Shown here: positions 16,719 to 25,825 of the stretch, one piece after another
How positions within the stretch are numbered: position 1 is the stretch's first letter
Layout of the letters: every line of letters starts with the position of its first letter
Source of the DNA: Blastococcus aurantiacus
GTDB taxonomy: Bacteria > Actinomycetota > Actinomycetes > Mycobacteriales > Geodermatophilaceae
Direction: 5' to 3'
DNA length: 64,000 bases
Assembly (NCBI RefSeq): GCF_900102425.1
Contig: NZ_FNBT01000002.1
Span: 248,001-312,000, forward strand
Notes under the pieces: model-generated
The model's input: the letters and a program-made list of their open reading frames with translations, nothing else
Told to the model about the DNA's origin: nothing
Databases searched by the model: none
Position numbers and translations under genes: made by a program

Positions 16719-16884
16719 CGGTCCACTCCTTCGGGACTTCTGCGTCCGTGTTACCGCCGAGTATGGGCCACGCCCACCGGCGCTCCGCGTGCGCCCGGTC
16801 ACCTGCGGTATGGACTCCGGGGGCCGTGGGGTGCAGCCTGTGCCGCACCGGACGAGCGGTCCGTCCCGACCGGAGGAGTGCGCC

Positions 16885-18156
16885 GTGCGCCTCGCCCTCG
16901 TCACCTGCGGCACGCGCGGGGACACCCAGCCGATGCTCGTGCTGGCCCTGGAGCTGCAGCGGCGGGGTCACGAGGTCGTCCTCGGGGTGTCGCCCAATCT
17001 GGTCGGCTGGTGCCTGGCGGCCGGGGTGACGGCCCTGCCCTTCGGCCCGGACAGCCAGGCCTTCATGACCTCCGCGCGCGGGCAGGAGTGGCTGGCCGCG
17101 GGGAACGTGCGGGCGTTCATGGCCGCGCTGTCGGCCGAGTCGACGCAGCACGCCCCGGAGAGTCGCGCACAGCTGCGGGCGGTGACCGCCGGGGCCGACC
17201 TCGTGGTGGCCGGGGTGCTCGCCGAGGACGTCGCGCTGGCCGCCGCCGAGGCAGCCGGCGTCCTGCTGGTGACGCTGCACAGCTTCCCGGTGCGCCGCAC
17301 GTCGGCCTACCCGGCCGCGCTGGTCACCCAGCGCCCGCTGCCCGCGCCGGTCAACCGGATCACGCACCTCCTGTTCGAGCAGGTCTGGTGGCGCGGCGTC
17401 CGCACCGAGGTGGCCGACTGCCGCCGCGACCTCGGGCTGCCTGCGAGCCGCCGATCGACGGCCCGGCAGCTCGCGGACAGGGGTTCGACGGAGGTCCAGG
17501 CCTACAGCCGGCTGCTGGTGCCGGCTCTGGACGACTACGGCCCGCACCGTCCGCTGGTCGGGTTCCTGGACCCCACCCCCGAGCTGCGGGCGCGGGTCGG
17601 CGAGACGGGCATCGACCCCGACCTCGCCGGCTGGCTCGACGAGGGGCCGCCACCGGTGTTCGTGGGGTTCGGCAGCATGCCGGTCACGGATCCGGCCGCG
17701 GCGCTCGACCGGGTGCGCGCCGTCTGCACCCGCCTGGGGCTGCGGGCGCTGGTCGGCGCCGGCTGGAGCGCCTTCACGGGCGCCGGCGATGACCGGGTGC
17801 GCGTGGCCGGCGTCCTCGACCACGACGCGGTGCTGCCGCGGTGCGCGGCCGCCGTCCACCACGGCGGCGCGGGCACGACGTCCGCCGTCGTCTCCGCCGG
17901 CCTGCCGTCGCTGGTCTGCTCGGTCTTCGCCGACCAGCCGTTCTGGGGAGCGCGGCTGCAGGCGCTCGGTGTCGGGACGCACGTCCGGTTCGCCGACCTG
18001 GACGAGACCGCGCTCGAGCGCGGCCTCCGGGCGGCGCTGGAGCCGGCCACCGTCGAACGGGCCGGCCGGCTCGGGGCGGCCCTCCGGGAGGAGCGCGGCG
18101 CCGAGCTCCGGGTCGCCGACCTGCTCGAGGCGACCGTCGAGCGGACGCCGGTCTGA
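16885..18156 (+). CDS. UDP-glycosyltransferase family protein (GT1/MGT-like)
   Basis: 423 aa, a GT-B fold glycosyltransferase resembling sterol and macrolide glycosyltransferases. The N-terminus reads RLALVTCGTRGDTQPML; the C-terminal donor-binding region carries VFVGFGSMP and the HHGGAGTTSA motif near residue 327. GTG at 16885 has GGAGGAG 6 nt upstream. Transfers sugar from a nucleotide-sugar to a hydrophobic acceptor; the acceptor is unknown. It appears to be a single-gene unit. Confidence 0.9.
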   Translation: MRLALVTCGTRGDTQPMLVLALELQRRGHEVVLGVSPNLVGWCLAAGVTALPFGPDSQAFMTSARGQEWLAAGNVRAFMAALSAESTQHAPESRAQLRAVTAGADLVVAGVLAEDVALAAAEAAGVLLVTLHSFPVRRTSAYPAALVTQRPLPAPVNRITHLLFEQVWWRGVRTEVADCRRDLGLPASRRSTARQLADRGSTEVQAYSRLLVPALDDYGPHRPLVGFLDPTPELRARVGETGIDPDLAGWLDEGPPPVFVGFGSMPVTDPAAALDRVRAVCTRLGLRALVGAGWSAFTGAGDDRVRVAGVLDHDAVLPRCAAAVHHGGAGTTSAVVSAGLPSLVCSVFADQPFWGARLQALGVGTHVRFADLDETALERGLRAALEPATVERAGRLGAALREERGAELRVADLLEATVERTPV

Positions 18157-18261
18157 CCGCCCGCGCGGCCGGATCGAGCGAGTGTCTGCTCCCGTGGGCG
18201 GCCCGGCCGTGGTGGAGTAGGCCGACCGGCCGGCCCTCGCCGGCGAGCACGAGGAGATTCG

Positions 18262-18747
18262 ATGAGCAGTCCGGACGACGGCAGGCAGACCGCTCCCGAC
18301 GGGGGCCGCTACCCCGGCGAGCAGCCGCCCGGACAGCCGGGCTACGGCCAGCCGGGGTTCGGGCCGCCCCAGTACGACGAGACCCGGTACGCGCCGGGCC
18401 AGGACCAGTACGGGCAGGGCCAGTACGGCCAGCCGCCCTACGGCCAGCCCCCGTACGGCCAGCCCCCCTACGGCCAGCCCCCGTACGGCCAGCCGGCCTA
18501 CGGCTATCCCTACGGCCGGCCGACCAACTCGCTGGCGATCCTGTCGCTGGTGCTGGCCTTCGTCTTCGCACCGGCCGGGCTGGTCACCGGCATCATCGCC
18601 CGCCGGCAGATCCGCCGGACCCACGAGGACGGCGACGGTCTGGCACTCGCCGGCATCATCGTCGGCGGCATCGTGACCGCCTTCTTCGTCCTGCTCATCG
18701 TCGTCTGGCTGATCGCCGTCATCGCGCTGGCCAACGAGAGCTACTGA
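18262..18747 (+). CDS. DUF4190 membrane protein with Tyr/Gly/Gln/Pro repeats
   Basis: 161 aa. Residues 1-90 are low-complexity and contain a run of YGQPP pentapeptides. Two membrane helices follow (about 90-112 and 128-155) separated by a short polar loop ([18 protein letters not shown]), the DUF4190 pattern. RBS GAGGAG is just upstream. Likely a small membrane protein with a disordered cytoplasmic tail; function unknown. The gene ends just before a terminator. Confidence 0.85.
   Translation: MSSPDDGRQTAPDGGRYPGEQPPGQPGYGQPGFGPPQYDETRYAPGQDQYGQGQYGQPPYGQPPYGQPPYGQPPYGQPAYGYPYGRPTNSLAILSLVLAFVFAPAGLVTGIIARRQIRRTHEDGDGLALAGIIVGGIVTAFFVLLIVVWLIAVIALANESY
18424..18498 (+). repeat. 15-bp tandem repeat coding for YGQPP
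   Basis: Five in-frame copies of a 15-bp unit starting TACGGCCAGCC, with near-identical sequence and synonymous third-base changes. It encodes the disordered N-terminal tail of the DUF4190 protein. Copy number probably varies between strains by replication slippage (inference). Confidence 0.85.
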
Positions 18748-18752
18748 GACGA

Positions 18753-18785
18753 CGACGGCCGCCCGGGTGCACCGGGCGGCCGTCG
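18753..18785. terminator. bidirectional terminator hairpin
   Basis: Perfect 14-bp stem (18753-18766 with 18772-18785) with a 5-nt loop, between the convergent DUF4190 gene (ends 18747) and the CoA-ester lyase gene (ends 18799). Confidence 0.88.
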
Positions 18786-18798
18786 ATCGGGATCGTTC

Positions 18799-19752
18799 TC
18801 AGCTCTCCGGCGGTGTGAAGGACGACGTCCGGGAGAGCCCGGCGGCGCGGCCCTTGCCCGCGATGACCAGCGCCATCTTGCGGCTGGCCTCGTCGATCAT
18901 CTCGTCGCCGAGCATCGCCGAGCCCTTCTTGCCACCGGCCTCCGACGTCGCCCAGTCGTAGGCGTCGAGGATGAGCTCGGCGTGGTCGTAGTCCTCCTGG
19001 GACGGCGCGTAGATCTCGTTCGCGGCGTCGATCTGGCCGGGGTGGAGCACCCACTTGCCGTCGAAGCCGAGCATCGCCGAGCGCTTGGCGACCTCCTCGA
19101 ACGCGGGCACGTCGCGCACCTGCAGGAAGGGGCCGTCGATGGCCTGCACGCCACGGGCGCGGGCGGCCATGAGGATCTGCATGAGGATGTAGTGGAACGG
19201 GTCGCCCGGGTAGTCGGGGTGCAGCGCGCCCACGACCAGGGACTTCATGTTGATCGAGGCCATGAAGTCGGCGGGGCCGAAGATGATCGTCTCGATGCGG
19301 TCGCTGGCGAACGCGATGTCGTTGACGTTGATGAGGCCCTGCGCGGTCTCGATCTGCGCCTCGATGCCGATCTTGCCGACCTCGTAGCCGTTGGCCTTCT
19401 CGATCTGGGTCAGCAGCATGTCCAGCGCCTTGACCTGAGCGGCGTCCTGGACCTTCGGCAGCATGATCGCGTCGAGGTTCGCGCCGGCGCCCCCGACGAC
19501 CTCCAGCACGTCCTGGAAGGTCCACTCCGTCGTCCAGTCGTTGACCCGGACGGTGCGGATCTTGTCGCCCCAGCCGCCCTCGTTCAGCGCTGCGACGATG
19601 TTCTTGCGGGCACCGGGCTTGGCCAGCGGCGCGCACGCGTCCTCGAGGTCGAGGAACACCTGGTCCGCGGGGAGGCCCTTGGCCTTCTCGAGGAACCGGG
19701 GGTTGCTGCCGGGAACGGCCAGGTTGGAACGGCGGGATCGGAGCTCGGCCAC
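18799..19752 (-). CDS. HpcH/HpaI aldolase family CoA-ester lyase (malyl/methylmalyl-CoA lyase-like)
   Basis: 317 aa, CitE-like TIM-barrel lyase. Motifs: NLAVPGSNPRFLEKA, VFLDLEDA (Mg-binding Glu/Asp), RVNDW, a late IEAQIETAQG, and GPADF. Close in style to L-malyl-CoA/beta-methylmalyl-CoA lyases that cleave or form 3-hydroxyacyl-CoA esters with glyoxylate. GTG at 19752 is chosen because GGAGG lies 4 nt upstream; a GTG 13 codons earlier lacks a good site. With the acyl-CoA dehydrogenase nearby, a role in C3-C5 acyl-CoA metabolism is plausible. Confidence 0.88.
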   Translation of the reverse strand: MAELRSRRSNLAVPGSNPRFLEKAKGLPADQVFLDLEDACAPLAKPGARKNIVAALNEGGWGDKIRTVRVNDWTTEWTFQDVLEVVGGAGANLDAIMLPKVQDAAQVKALDMLLTQIEKANGYEVGKIGIEAQIETAQGLINVNDIAFASDRIETIIFGPADFMASINMKSLVVGALHPDYPGDPFHYILMQILMAARARGVQAIDGPFLQVRDVPAFEEVAKRSAMLGFDGKWVLHPGQIDAANEIYAPSQEDYDHAELILDAYDWATSEAGGKKGSAMLGDEMIDEASRKMALVIAGKGRAAGLSRTSSFTPPES

Positions 19753-19833
19753 AGTGCCTCCGCTGATCTGGAGTCGACGATTCGGTTGCACGGAGCGTAG
19801 CGACGGGCCTCGCCGCTCGCGTCATCGCGGTGA

Positions 19834-20580
19834 TCACCGGGCCAGCGCGGCGACCCACCGGGCGAAGGTCTGCACGCCCTGATCGGCGTCCGACCCGGCC
19901 GTCAGGCTGCCGTCGCGGAACGCCCTCCCGAGCTTCCCCGGCACCGGGACGGGGAGCACCACCCCTCCCCGGCCGGTGGCCCGGGCGTAGCTCCGGACCA
20001 TGGAGGTCATGCGCAGGACCTCCGGTCCGGCCAGGTCGGCGACGCGCCCGGCGGGGCCCGCCTCGACCAGGGCGACCAGGCGCTCGGCGACCTCCCGAGC
20101 AGCGACCGGCTGCGACGTCATCACCGGTACCGGGTGGAAGGGGCCGAACCGCAGCTGACCGTGGAGCTGCCCGGCGAACTCGTGGAACTGCGTGGCCCGC
20201 AGCAGGGTCCAGGGCACCGGCCCGGCCGTCACGAGCTCCTCCTGCGCCACCTTGCCGGCGTAGTGCCCGACCGGTGCGCGGTCGATGCCGACGATGGACA
20301 GCGCGACGTGGTGGCCCACACCCACCCGGGCCTCGGCGGCCAGGAGGTTCGTGGTGACGGCCCGGAAGAACCGCACCGCCTCCTCCCCCGACTGCGTCAT
20401 GACCGACGCCACGTCCACTACGGCGTCGACTCCGTGGAGGACCGCGTCCAGCCCCGTGCCGGCGGCGAGGTCCACCCCGCGGGAGCGCGACAGGACGACG
20501 ACCTCGTGCCCGTGCTCCTCGGCGACGTCCACGACGTGGTGGCCGACGGTGCCGGTCCCACCGGCGACGGCGACCCTCAT
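19834..20580 (-). CDS. NAD(P)H-binding SDR (NmrA-like) protein
   Basis: 248 aa, atypical short-chain dehydrogenase. N-terminal Rossmann motif VAGGTGTVGHHVV; it lacks the YxxxK catalytic pair in its usual place, as in NmrA/YbjT-like proteins, and has HYAGKVAQEE instead. It may sense redox cofactors or reduce quinones. ATG 20580 overlaps the stop of the upstream membrane-protein gene (ATGA), implying coupled expression. Confidence 0.87.
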   Translation of the reverse strand: MRVAVAGGTGTVGHHVVDVAEEHGHEVVVLSRSRGVDLAAGTGLDAVLHGVDAVVDVASVMTQSGEEAVRFFRAVTTNLLAAEARVGVGHHVALSIVGIDRAPVGHYAGKVAQEELVTAGPVPWTLLRATQFHEFAGQLHGQLRFGPFHPVPVMTSQPVAAREVAERLVALVEAGPAGRVADLAGPEVLRMTSMVRSYARATGRGGVVLPVPVPGKLGRAFRDGSLTAGSDADQGVQTFARWVAALAR

Positions 20581-21038
20581 CGGGTTCCCGCCACGAACGC
20601 GCCGCGGACACCGGTCGGGTCGGCCGACGGGCTCTCCCGGACGGGCAGCAGCAGCGGGACCGCGAGCACGGCGGTGACGCTCAGCGCGATGACCTGCGCG
20701 ACGGCGTCCACGACCGGCAGTCCGGCGAGGTGGTGCAGGTGGTAACCGAGGTGGGGCACCGAGTAGACGATCCAGGCCATCGCGACGACGAGCCCGGGCC
20801 CGCGCTCGCGGTACCGCGACGCGGCCGCGGAGGCCACGGCGAGCCCGAGGTTGAAGGCCCCGACGTCACGGACGAGGTGCTCGTTGTAGGGCCCGTCGGC
20901 AGCGACCCAGGCACCGAGAGGGCCGGGGAACGACTCGTAGAACGAGGCGGGGAACAGGAGGGCCCAGAGCCCGACGTAGAGCCCCAGGAGGACGAGGATC
21001 CAGAGCGGGATCCGGCGTGCGGTCAGCGTCATGCCCAT
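20577..21038 (-). CDS. small integral membrane protein, unknown function
   Basis: 153 aa with four predicted membrane helices (about 10-30, 60-78, 85-108, 112-134). The third helix has a His-rich turn, GYHLHHLAG. This resembles small DoxX-like or DUF4345-like membrane proteins, but I cannot assign it firmly. It overlaps the NmrA-like gene by 4 bp. The start could also be the second ATG, two codons in (21032); neither has a clear RBS. Confidence 0.72.
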   Translation of the reverse strand: MGMTLTARRIPLWILVLLGLYVGLWALLFPASFYESFPGPLGAWVAADGPYNEHLVRDVGAFNLGLAVASAAASRYRERGPGLVVAMAWIVYSVPHLGYHLHHLAGLPVVDAVAQVIALSVTAVLAVPLLLPVRESPSADPTGVRGAFVAGTR

Positions 21039-21067
21039 GGGACGACGCAGTCGCCAGCGATGTGACG

Positions 21068-21928
21068 TCAGGTGGCGGGTTCGACCAGCGTGGTCGGGCG
21101 GCTCCCGCGCACCACGAGGGCGACACCGGCGACGACGGCGAGCATCCCGGGCAGCGCGAGCAGCGGCGGCGCCTGCTGCAGGAGCACCAGCGCGACCAGC
21201 GTCGCCCCAGGCACCTCGAGCAGGATCACCAGGCTGACCATCGTCGGCCCCACCGTCGAGAGCACCAGGTTCAGCAGTGTGTGCCCGAGCAGCTGGGCGC
21301 AGAAGGTGATCCCCGCGATGAGCAGCCAGTCGCGGCCGCTCATCCCCAGCAGGGGTACGTCGAAGAGCAGCGCGCCGAGGGCCACCACCACCGCGCAGAC
21401 GGAGTAGGCGACGACGGCGTAGGCCGAGGTGGACAACCGCTCGCGCGCCCTCGCGCCGGCCAGCACGTAGCCGCCCGCGAAGATCGCCCCGAGCAGGGCC
21501 AGGCCGTCACCGGCCAGCGCCTCCAGGCTCACCGACACGTCGACGCCGGCGATGAGCCCGGCCCCTGCGACGGCGAGCACGAGCCCCCACCAGACGGTTG
21601 CGGGCAGCCGCACGCCCACGAACCGGGCGGCCAGAGCCGTCCAGATCGGGGTGGTGGTGACCAGCGCGGTGGAGGCGGCGACCGTGGTCATGGTCAGGCT
21701 CGGCAGCCAGGCGGCGAAGTGCGCGGCCAGGAACAGCCCGGCGACGACCGAGCTCCGCAGGTCGCGCAGCGTCAGGCCTTGCAGGGTCGACCGCTCCCGC
21801 GTCAGCAGCACCGGCAGCAGGACGGCGGCGCCGACGGCGTTGCGCCAGAAGGCGACCGCCAGCACCGGGGCCACCACCAGCGCGGTGAGCGGCCCCGACA
21901 TGGAGACGCCGAGGACGGCCACGCCCAT
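21068..21928 (-). CDS. EamA/DMT-family transporter
   Basis: 286 aa with ten hydrophobic segments arranged as two EamA repeats, the usual size for drug/metabolite transporters. The start is uncertain. ATG 21928 puts the first helix at once and leaves the hairpin repeat at 21988-22043 intergenic, as in its other copies. A longer reading from ATG 22048 (TGATG overlap with the phzF stop) would add 40 aa encoded largely by that repeat. I favour the short form. The substrate is unknown. Confidence 0.8.
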   Translation of the reverse strand: MGVAVLGVSMSGPLTALVVAPVLAVAFWRNAVGAAVLLPVLLTRERSTLQGLTLRDLRSSVVAGLFLAAHFAAWLPSLTMTTVAASTALVTTTPIWTALAARFVGVRLPATVWWGLVLAVAGAGLIAGVDVSVSLEALAGDGLALLGAIFAGGYVLAGARARERLSTSAYAVVAYSVCAVVVALGALLFDVPLLGMSGRDWLLIAGITFCAQLLGHTLLNLVLSTVGPTMVSLVILLEVPGATLVALVLLQQAPPLLALPGMLAVVAGVALVVRGSRPTTLVEPAT

Positions 21929-21987
21929 GAGCGCGACGTCGCGGCCCCCTGGTCGCTGGACCGCCCACGAGGACGCGGCACCGCCAC

Positions 21988-22043
21988 GGCCCTCGTGCAG
22001 GGTCCCGCCGCGAGCCTGCGAGTGGAGGGGGGCAGGAGGGTCC
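21988..22043. repeat. 56-bp hairpin repeat, copy B
   Basis: Imperfect palindrome with arms GGCCCTCGTGC (21988-21998) and GCAGGAGGGTCC (22032-22043) and core GCGAGCCTGCGAG (22010-22022). Same family as 34166-34221 and 58403-58456. Lies between phzF and the EamA gene. Confidence 0.75.
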
Positions 22044-22047
22044 TCCA

Positions 22048-22923
22048 TCACTCCTGGGGGATCCGGATCCGGCCGCTCGCGATCGGCACGACCGTCCCGC
22101 GCACCGTGGCGCCGGTGGCCTTCCCCGCGGCGGCCGTCACCGTGCACTCGAGCAGCGACGGCCGGCCCATCGCCTCGCCCTGCCGGACGGTGAACGACGT
22201 CGTCCCGTCGCCGGCGAGCAGGCCGGCCTCCACCAGCCAGACGCCCGTGCCCAGGGCGGCCGAACCGGTGGCCGGGTCCTCGCCCCAGGCGATGTCGCGG
22301 GCGAAGACGCGGGCGTCCGCGGTGGCCGTGGTCGCGTCCCAGGACAGCACCGACACGCCTTCTCCCACGGCCAGCTCGCGCAGCGCGGCGGGCCGGGGGA
22401 CGGCGCGGTCGACGGCGTCGGGCCGCACGGAGAGGTAGGCGAAGGGCAGGCCGCACCCGGCGACCTCGACCGGCACGCCGGTGACGTCGGCCGGCTCCAG
22501 CCCCAGGGCCCGGGCCAGCTCCTCGGCCGCGGGGCCGTCCTCGAGGGTCGGCGTCCCACCGGAGAGGGTGGCGCCCTCGTCGTCCACCACCACGTCGAGC
22601 ACACCGGCGCCGCACTCCTGGCGCACCCTGCCCGCTGCCAGCCGGCCGGCCCGCACCAGCGTGTGCGCGGCGCCGACGCTGGGGTGGCCGGCGAAGGGCA
22701 GCTCGGCGTACGGCGTGAAGATGCGCACCCGGTAGTCGGCGCCGGGCTCGGTCGGGGTGCACAGGAACGAGGTCTCGGAGAGGTGGAACTCGTTGGCCAG
22801 CGCCTGGCACTGCCCGGTGGTGAGCGCGTCGGCGTCGTGCACGACGGCCAGCGGGTTCCCGGCGAACGCCCGCGGCGCGAACACGTCGACGATCTCGTAG
22901 TCCAGCGAGTCCGGGCCGTTCAC
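22048..22923 (-). CDS. PhzF family isomerase/epimerase-like protein
   Basis: 291 aa, diaminopimelate-epimerase fold with two similar halves. N-terminal VDVFAPRAFAGNPLAVV is the PhzF signature; FLCTPTEPGADYRVRIFTP and FAGHPSVGAAH follow. The active-site Glu (NEFHLSETSF) is present. It isomerises small molecules of unknown identity; no phenazine cluster is present. GTG 22923 is supported by TACCGT (22931-22936, reverse) 7 nt upstream, a leaderless arrangement. Confidence 0.92.
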   Translation of the reverse strand: MNGPDSLDYEIVDVFAPRAFAGNPLAVVHDADALTTGQCQALANEFHLSETSFLCTPTEPGADYRVRIFTPYAELPFAGHPSVGAAHTLVRAGRLAAGRVRQECGAGVLDVVVDDEGATLSGGTPTLEDGPAAEELARALGLEPADVTGVPVEVAGCGLPFAYLSVRPDAVDRAVPRPAALRELAVGEGVSVLSWDATTATADARVFARDIAWGEDPATGSAALGTGVWLVEAGLLAGDGTTSFTVRQGEAMGRPSLLECTVTAAAGKATGATVRGTVVPIASGRIRIPQE

Positions 22924-23027
22924 GGCGCCGACGGTAGCCTCCCCCTCGGCGACCGAGACTGCGAGGGCGCGCACCAGGCAGAGCACCCCCGCCCCGGGGG
23001 CCGACGAGCCCCAGCGAGGAGGAGCCC

Positions 23028-24266
23028 GTGACCACGGTGACCAGGGCGTACGTCTCCCGGCTCGCCGGGCTGACCGTGTTCGACCCCAACGGTGACCGCG
23101 TCGGCAAGGTGCGCGACGCCGTCGTCGCGCTGCGGATGGGCACCGCGTGCCCCCGCGTGCTGGGGCTGGTCGTCGAGGTGGTCGCCCGCCGGCGGATCTT
23201 CGTGCCGATGGGCCGGGTCACCGCGATCGACCCGGGCGCGGTGATGCTCGCCTCGGGCACCCTGAACCTGAAGCGCTTCGAGCAGCGGGCCGGGGAGACG
23301 CTGGTGCTCGGCGAGCTGCTGGACCGCTCGGTGCAGATCCTGGAGAGCGGGAAGCCGGCCCACGTCGTCGACGCCGGCATCGAGCAGACCCGCACCGGCG
23401 ACTGGCAGCTCTCGAAGCTCGCCGTCCAGGAGCCCGGCCGGCTGGGACGGCGCGGCCAGCTGCACACCGTGGCCTGGGACGAGGTGTCCGGGCTGGCGCT
23501 CCCGCAGACCGGGCAGGGCGCCGAGACGCTCATCGCCACCTACCGGGAGCTCAACGCCGCCGACATGGCGCACGCGCTGCAGGAGCTGCCCATCAAGCGC
23601 CGGCACGAGGTCGCCGAGGCCATGGACGACGAGCGCCTGGCCGACGTCCTCGGTGAGCTGCCCGAGGCCGACCAGGTGGTCATCCTCGGCACGCTGCAGG
23701 AGCGCCGCGCCGCCGACGTCCTCGAGGAGATGGACCCCGACGACGCCGCCGACCTCCTCGCGGAGCTGTCGAACGTCGACCGCAACCGGCTGCTGGAGCT
23801 GATGGAGCCGGACGAGGCCGAGCCGGTTCGCCAGCTGCTCAAGTACTCCGAGGACACCGCCGGCGGGATGATGACCAGCGAGCCGGTCATCCTGGCCCCC
23901 GACGCGACGATCGCCGAGGCGCTGGCACGGGTGCGGGAGCCGGAGCTGACCCCCTCGCTGGCCAGCCAGGTCTACGTCTGCCGCCCGCCCTCGGCCACCC
24001 CCACGGGCCGGTACCTCGGGCTGGCGCACATCCAGCGGCTGCTGCGCGAACCCCCGTCCAGCCTGGTCAGCGGCATCCTCGACGACCTCGAGCCGCTGCG
24101 CCCGGAGACCCCGCTGGCGGAGGTGACCCACTACTTCGCCACCTACAACCTCGTGGCCGCCCCGGTCGTCGACGCCCAGGGCCGGCTCGTGGGCGCGGTC
24201 AGCGTGGACGACGTCCTCGACCACCTGCTGCCGGACGACTGGCGCGAGCGGGCCCGACGTGGCTGA
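23028..24266 (+). CDS. MgtE N-terminal/CBS regulatory protein without transporter domain
   Basis: 412 aa. An N-terminal PRC-barrel-like region (about 1-150) is followed by the helical MgtE_N superhelix (about 165-290, with HALQELPIKRRHEVAEAM and DVLEEMDPDDAADLLAEL) and two CBS motifs (TSEPVILAPDATIAEAL; VVDAQGRLVGAVSVDDVLDHLL). It lacks the five-helix Mg channel of real MgtE, so it is probably a cytosolic Mg2+/nucleotide sensor. GTG with GAGGAGGAG just upstream. It overlaps the DUF1003 gene by 8 bp; that pair is probably functionally linked. Confidence 0.88.
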   Translation: MTTVTRAYVSRLAGLTVFDPNGDRVGKVRDAVVALRMGTACPRVLGLVVEVVARRRIFVPMGRVTAIDPGAVMLASGTLNLKRFEQRAGETLVLGELLDRSVQILESGKPAHVVDAGIEQTRTGDWQLSKLAVQEPGRLGRRGQLHTVAWDEVSGLALPQTGQGAETLIATYRELNAADMAHALQELPIKRRHEVAEAMDDERLADVLGELPEADQVVILGTLQERRAADVLEEMDPDDAADLLAELSNVDRNRLLELMEPDEAEPVRQLLKYSEDTAGGMMTSEPVILAPDATIAEALARVREPELTPSLASQVYVCRPPSATPTGRYLGLAHIQRLLREPPSSLVSGILDDLEPLRPETPLAEVTHYFATYNLVAAPVVDAQGRLVGAVSVDDVLDHLLPDDWRERARRG

Positions 24267-24780
24267 CGGCCCCCGGCTCGACGTCCCCAGCGGTGGGCCC
24301 CGTCGGTTCACCGGGTTCCTCCGGCTGAACCCCGACTCGGTCGGCGCGTTCGCCGAGGGGATCGCCCGCTTCCTGGGCACCGGCCGCTTCCTCGCCGTCC
24401 AGACGATCATCGTGATCGTCTGGATCACGCTGAACGTGGTCGCCGTCAACCTCCGGTGGGACCCCTACCCGTTCATCCTGCTCAACCTGGCGTTCTCCAC
24501 CCAGGCCGCCTACGCCGCGCCGCTGATCCTCCTGGCGCAGAACCGGCAGGCCGACCGCGACCGGGTGCAGGCCGAGGAGGACCGCGCCCGCGCCGCCTCG
24601 ACCCGCGCGGACACCGAGTACCTGGCCCGGGAACTGGCCTCGCTGCGCGTCGCGGTCGGCGAGCTGGCCACCCGTGACTTCATCCGCAGCGAGCTCAACC
24701 GGCTGGCCGTGGACGACTCCGGCGACGACGGCGAGCGCCGCGAGAAGAAGCAGAAGAAGAAGCGCGACCCGGTCGCCTGA
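24259..24780 (+). CDS. DUF1003 membrane protein
   Basis: 173 aa with two membrane helices (about 50-70 and 76-95) around the DUF1003 segment NLRWDPYPFILLNLAFSTQA and MNRQ-like SQAAYAAPLILLAQNRQADRDR. A charged coiled coil and a Lys/Arg-rich tail follow. GTG start inside the 3' end of the MgtE-N gene. Function unknown; the conserved pairing with an MgtE-N/CBS gene suggests divalent-cation homeostasis (inference). Confidence 0.88.
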   Translation: MADGPRLDVPSGGPRRFTGFLRLNPDSVGAFAEGIARFLGTGRFLAVQTIIVIVWITLNVVAVNLRWDPYPFILLNLAFSTQAAYAAPLILLAQNRQADRDRVQAEEDRARAASTRADTEYLARELASLRVAVGELATRDFIRSELNRLAVDDSGDDGERREKKQKKKRDPVA

Positions 24781-24801
24781 GCCGCCCGACGCAGCCAGCG
24801 C

Positions 24802-25119
24802 TCAGCCGGCCAGCAGGTGCACGCCCGCGCCGGTCGCCCCGGCGAGCGCGATCACCACGATGAACGGTGCCCGCAACGCCAGTGCCAGGGCCGCCACGGC
24901 CAGCCCGGCCAGGCGCCCGTCGACGACGACGCGGTCCTCGCTGGTCAGGCCCTGGACGGCGACCAGCGCGGCCAGCAGCGCGGCCGGCACGAAATCCACG
25001 ATGCGGGCGATCCACGGCTGCTCGACCCAGGCCGCCGGCACCGACATCCCGGCCAGCTTGAGCAGGTAGCAGCCGATGGAGGCGACGACGACCGCCGTCC
25101 ACATCGTGTCGCCGCTCAT
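24802..25119 (-). CDS. AzlD family branched-chain amino acid exporter subunit
   Basis: 105 aa with four hydrophobic helices, including CYLLKLAG near residue 15 and ALLAALVAVQ at 45-54, the AzlD pattern. ATG 25119 overlaps the azlC stop by 4 bp. Works with AzlC in exporting branched-chain amino acids and analogues. It converges with the DUF1003 gene across 21 bp. Confidence 0.88.
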   Translation of the reverse strand: MSGDTMWTAVVVASIGCYLLKLAGMSVPAAWVEQPWIARIVDFVPAALLAALVAVQGLTSEDRVVVDGRLAGLAVAALALALRAPFIVVIALAGATGAGVHLLAG

Positions 25120-25814
25120 GCCGGCCGCTCCGCTGTCCGGGGCCGCCCGGCCAGCGCGACGGCGACGACCGCGACGATCACCTGCACGCCCGCGGGGACG
25201 AACGGGGTCAGCGCCAGCGCGATCACCGCTCCTCCGATCGCGACCCGCCGCTGCGCGCCCGCCTCGGTCGAGCTCGACCGCTGCAGCCGCGGCCACAGCA
25301 GGGCGAGGAAGGCCGCCGGGACGACGGAGTCCAGGGCGGCCTGCGCGGTCTCGCCCAGCCCGGAGGCGCCGAGCGCGCCGACCAGGGTCATGGCGTTCCA
25401 GCCGAGGTAGATCGTCGCCCCGGTGGCCCAGAAGGCCAGCCGCCCGAGCTCGCGGTCGGGCGCGGCCACGGCCATCGCGGTGGTCTCGTCGATCACCCAG
25501 TGGGCGGCGCCGGCCCGGCCCAGCGCGCTCCGGGGCGCCAGGAGCGGCGCCATCCGAACCCCGTACACGGTGTTGCGGACGCCGAGCAGCAGGGCGCTGC
25601 CGATGGCGGCCGGCGCGCTCCCCCCGGCACCGAGGACGCCGATCAGGGCGAACTGCGAGGCGCCGGAGAACATCAGCGCCGACAGGGTCATGGCCTGCCA
25701 GGCGTCGAGCCCGGCGCCCTCGGCTGCGGCCCCGAAGGCGATGCCGTAGAAACCGACGGCGATGCCGAGCCCGATGGCGTCGCGGAGCGTGCGGGAACGG
25801 GCGGGGTCGGACAC
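25116..25814 (-). CDS. AzlC family ABC-independent amino acid exporter subunit
   Basis: 232 aa membrane protein with AzlC features: GIAFGAAAEGAGLDAWQA and LMFSGASQFALIGVL at the N-terminus, RNTVYGVRMAP in the middle, and FWATGATIYLGWN. About 5-6 helices. GTG 25814 has TAACCT (25823-25828, reverse) 8 nt upstream, likely leaderless. It forms the AzlCD two-subunit exporter with the next gene. Confidence 0.9.
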   Translation of the reverse strand: MSDPARSRTLRDAIGLGIAVGFYGIAFGAAAEGAGLDAWQAMTLSALMFSGASQFALIGVLGAGGSAPAAIGSALLLGVRNTVYGVRMAPLLAPRSALGRAGAAHWVIDETTAMAVAAPDRELGRLAFWATGATIYLGWNAMTLVGALGASGLGETAQAALDSVVPAAFLALLWPRLQRSSSTEAGAQRRVAIGGAVIALALTPFVPAGVQVIVAVVAVALAGRPRTAERPA

Positions 25815-25825
25815 GTCCGCAGAGG

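Noticed and set aside
21929-22048. 40-aa N-terminal extension of the EamA transporter
   Set aside because: Mostly encoded by hairpin repeat copy B and unlike the family, though the TGATG overlap with phzF keeps it possible.
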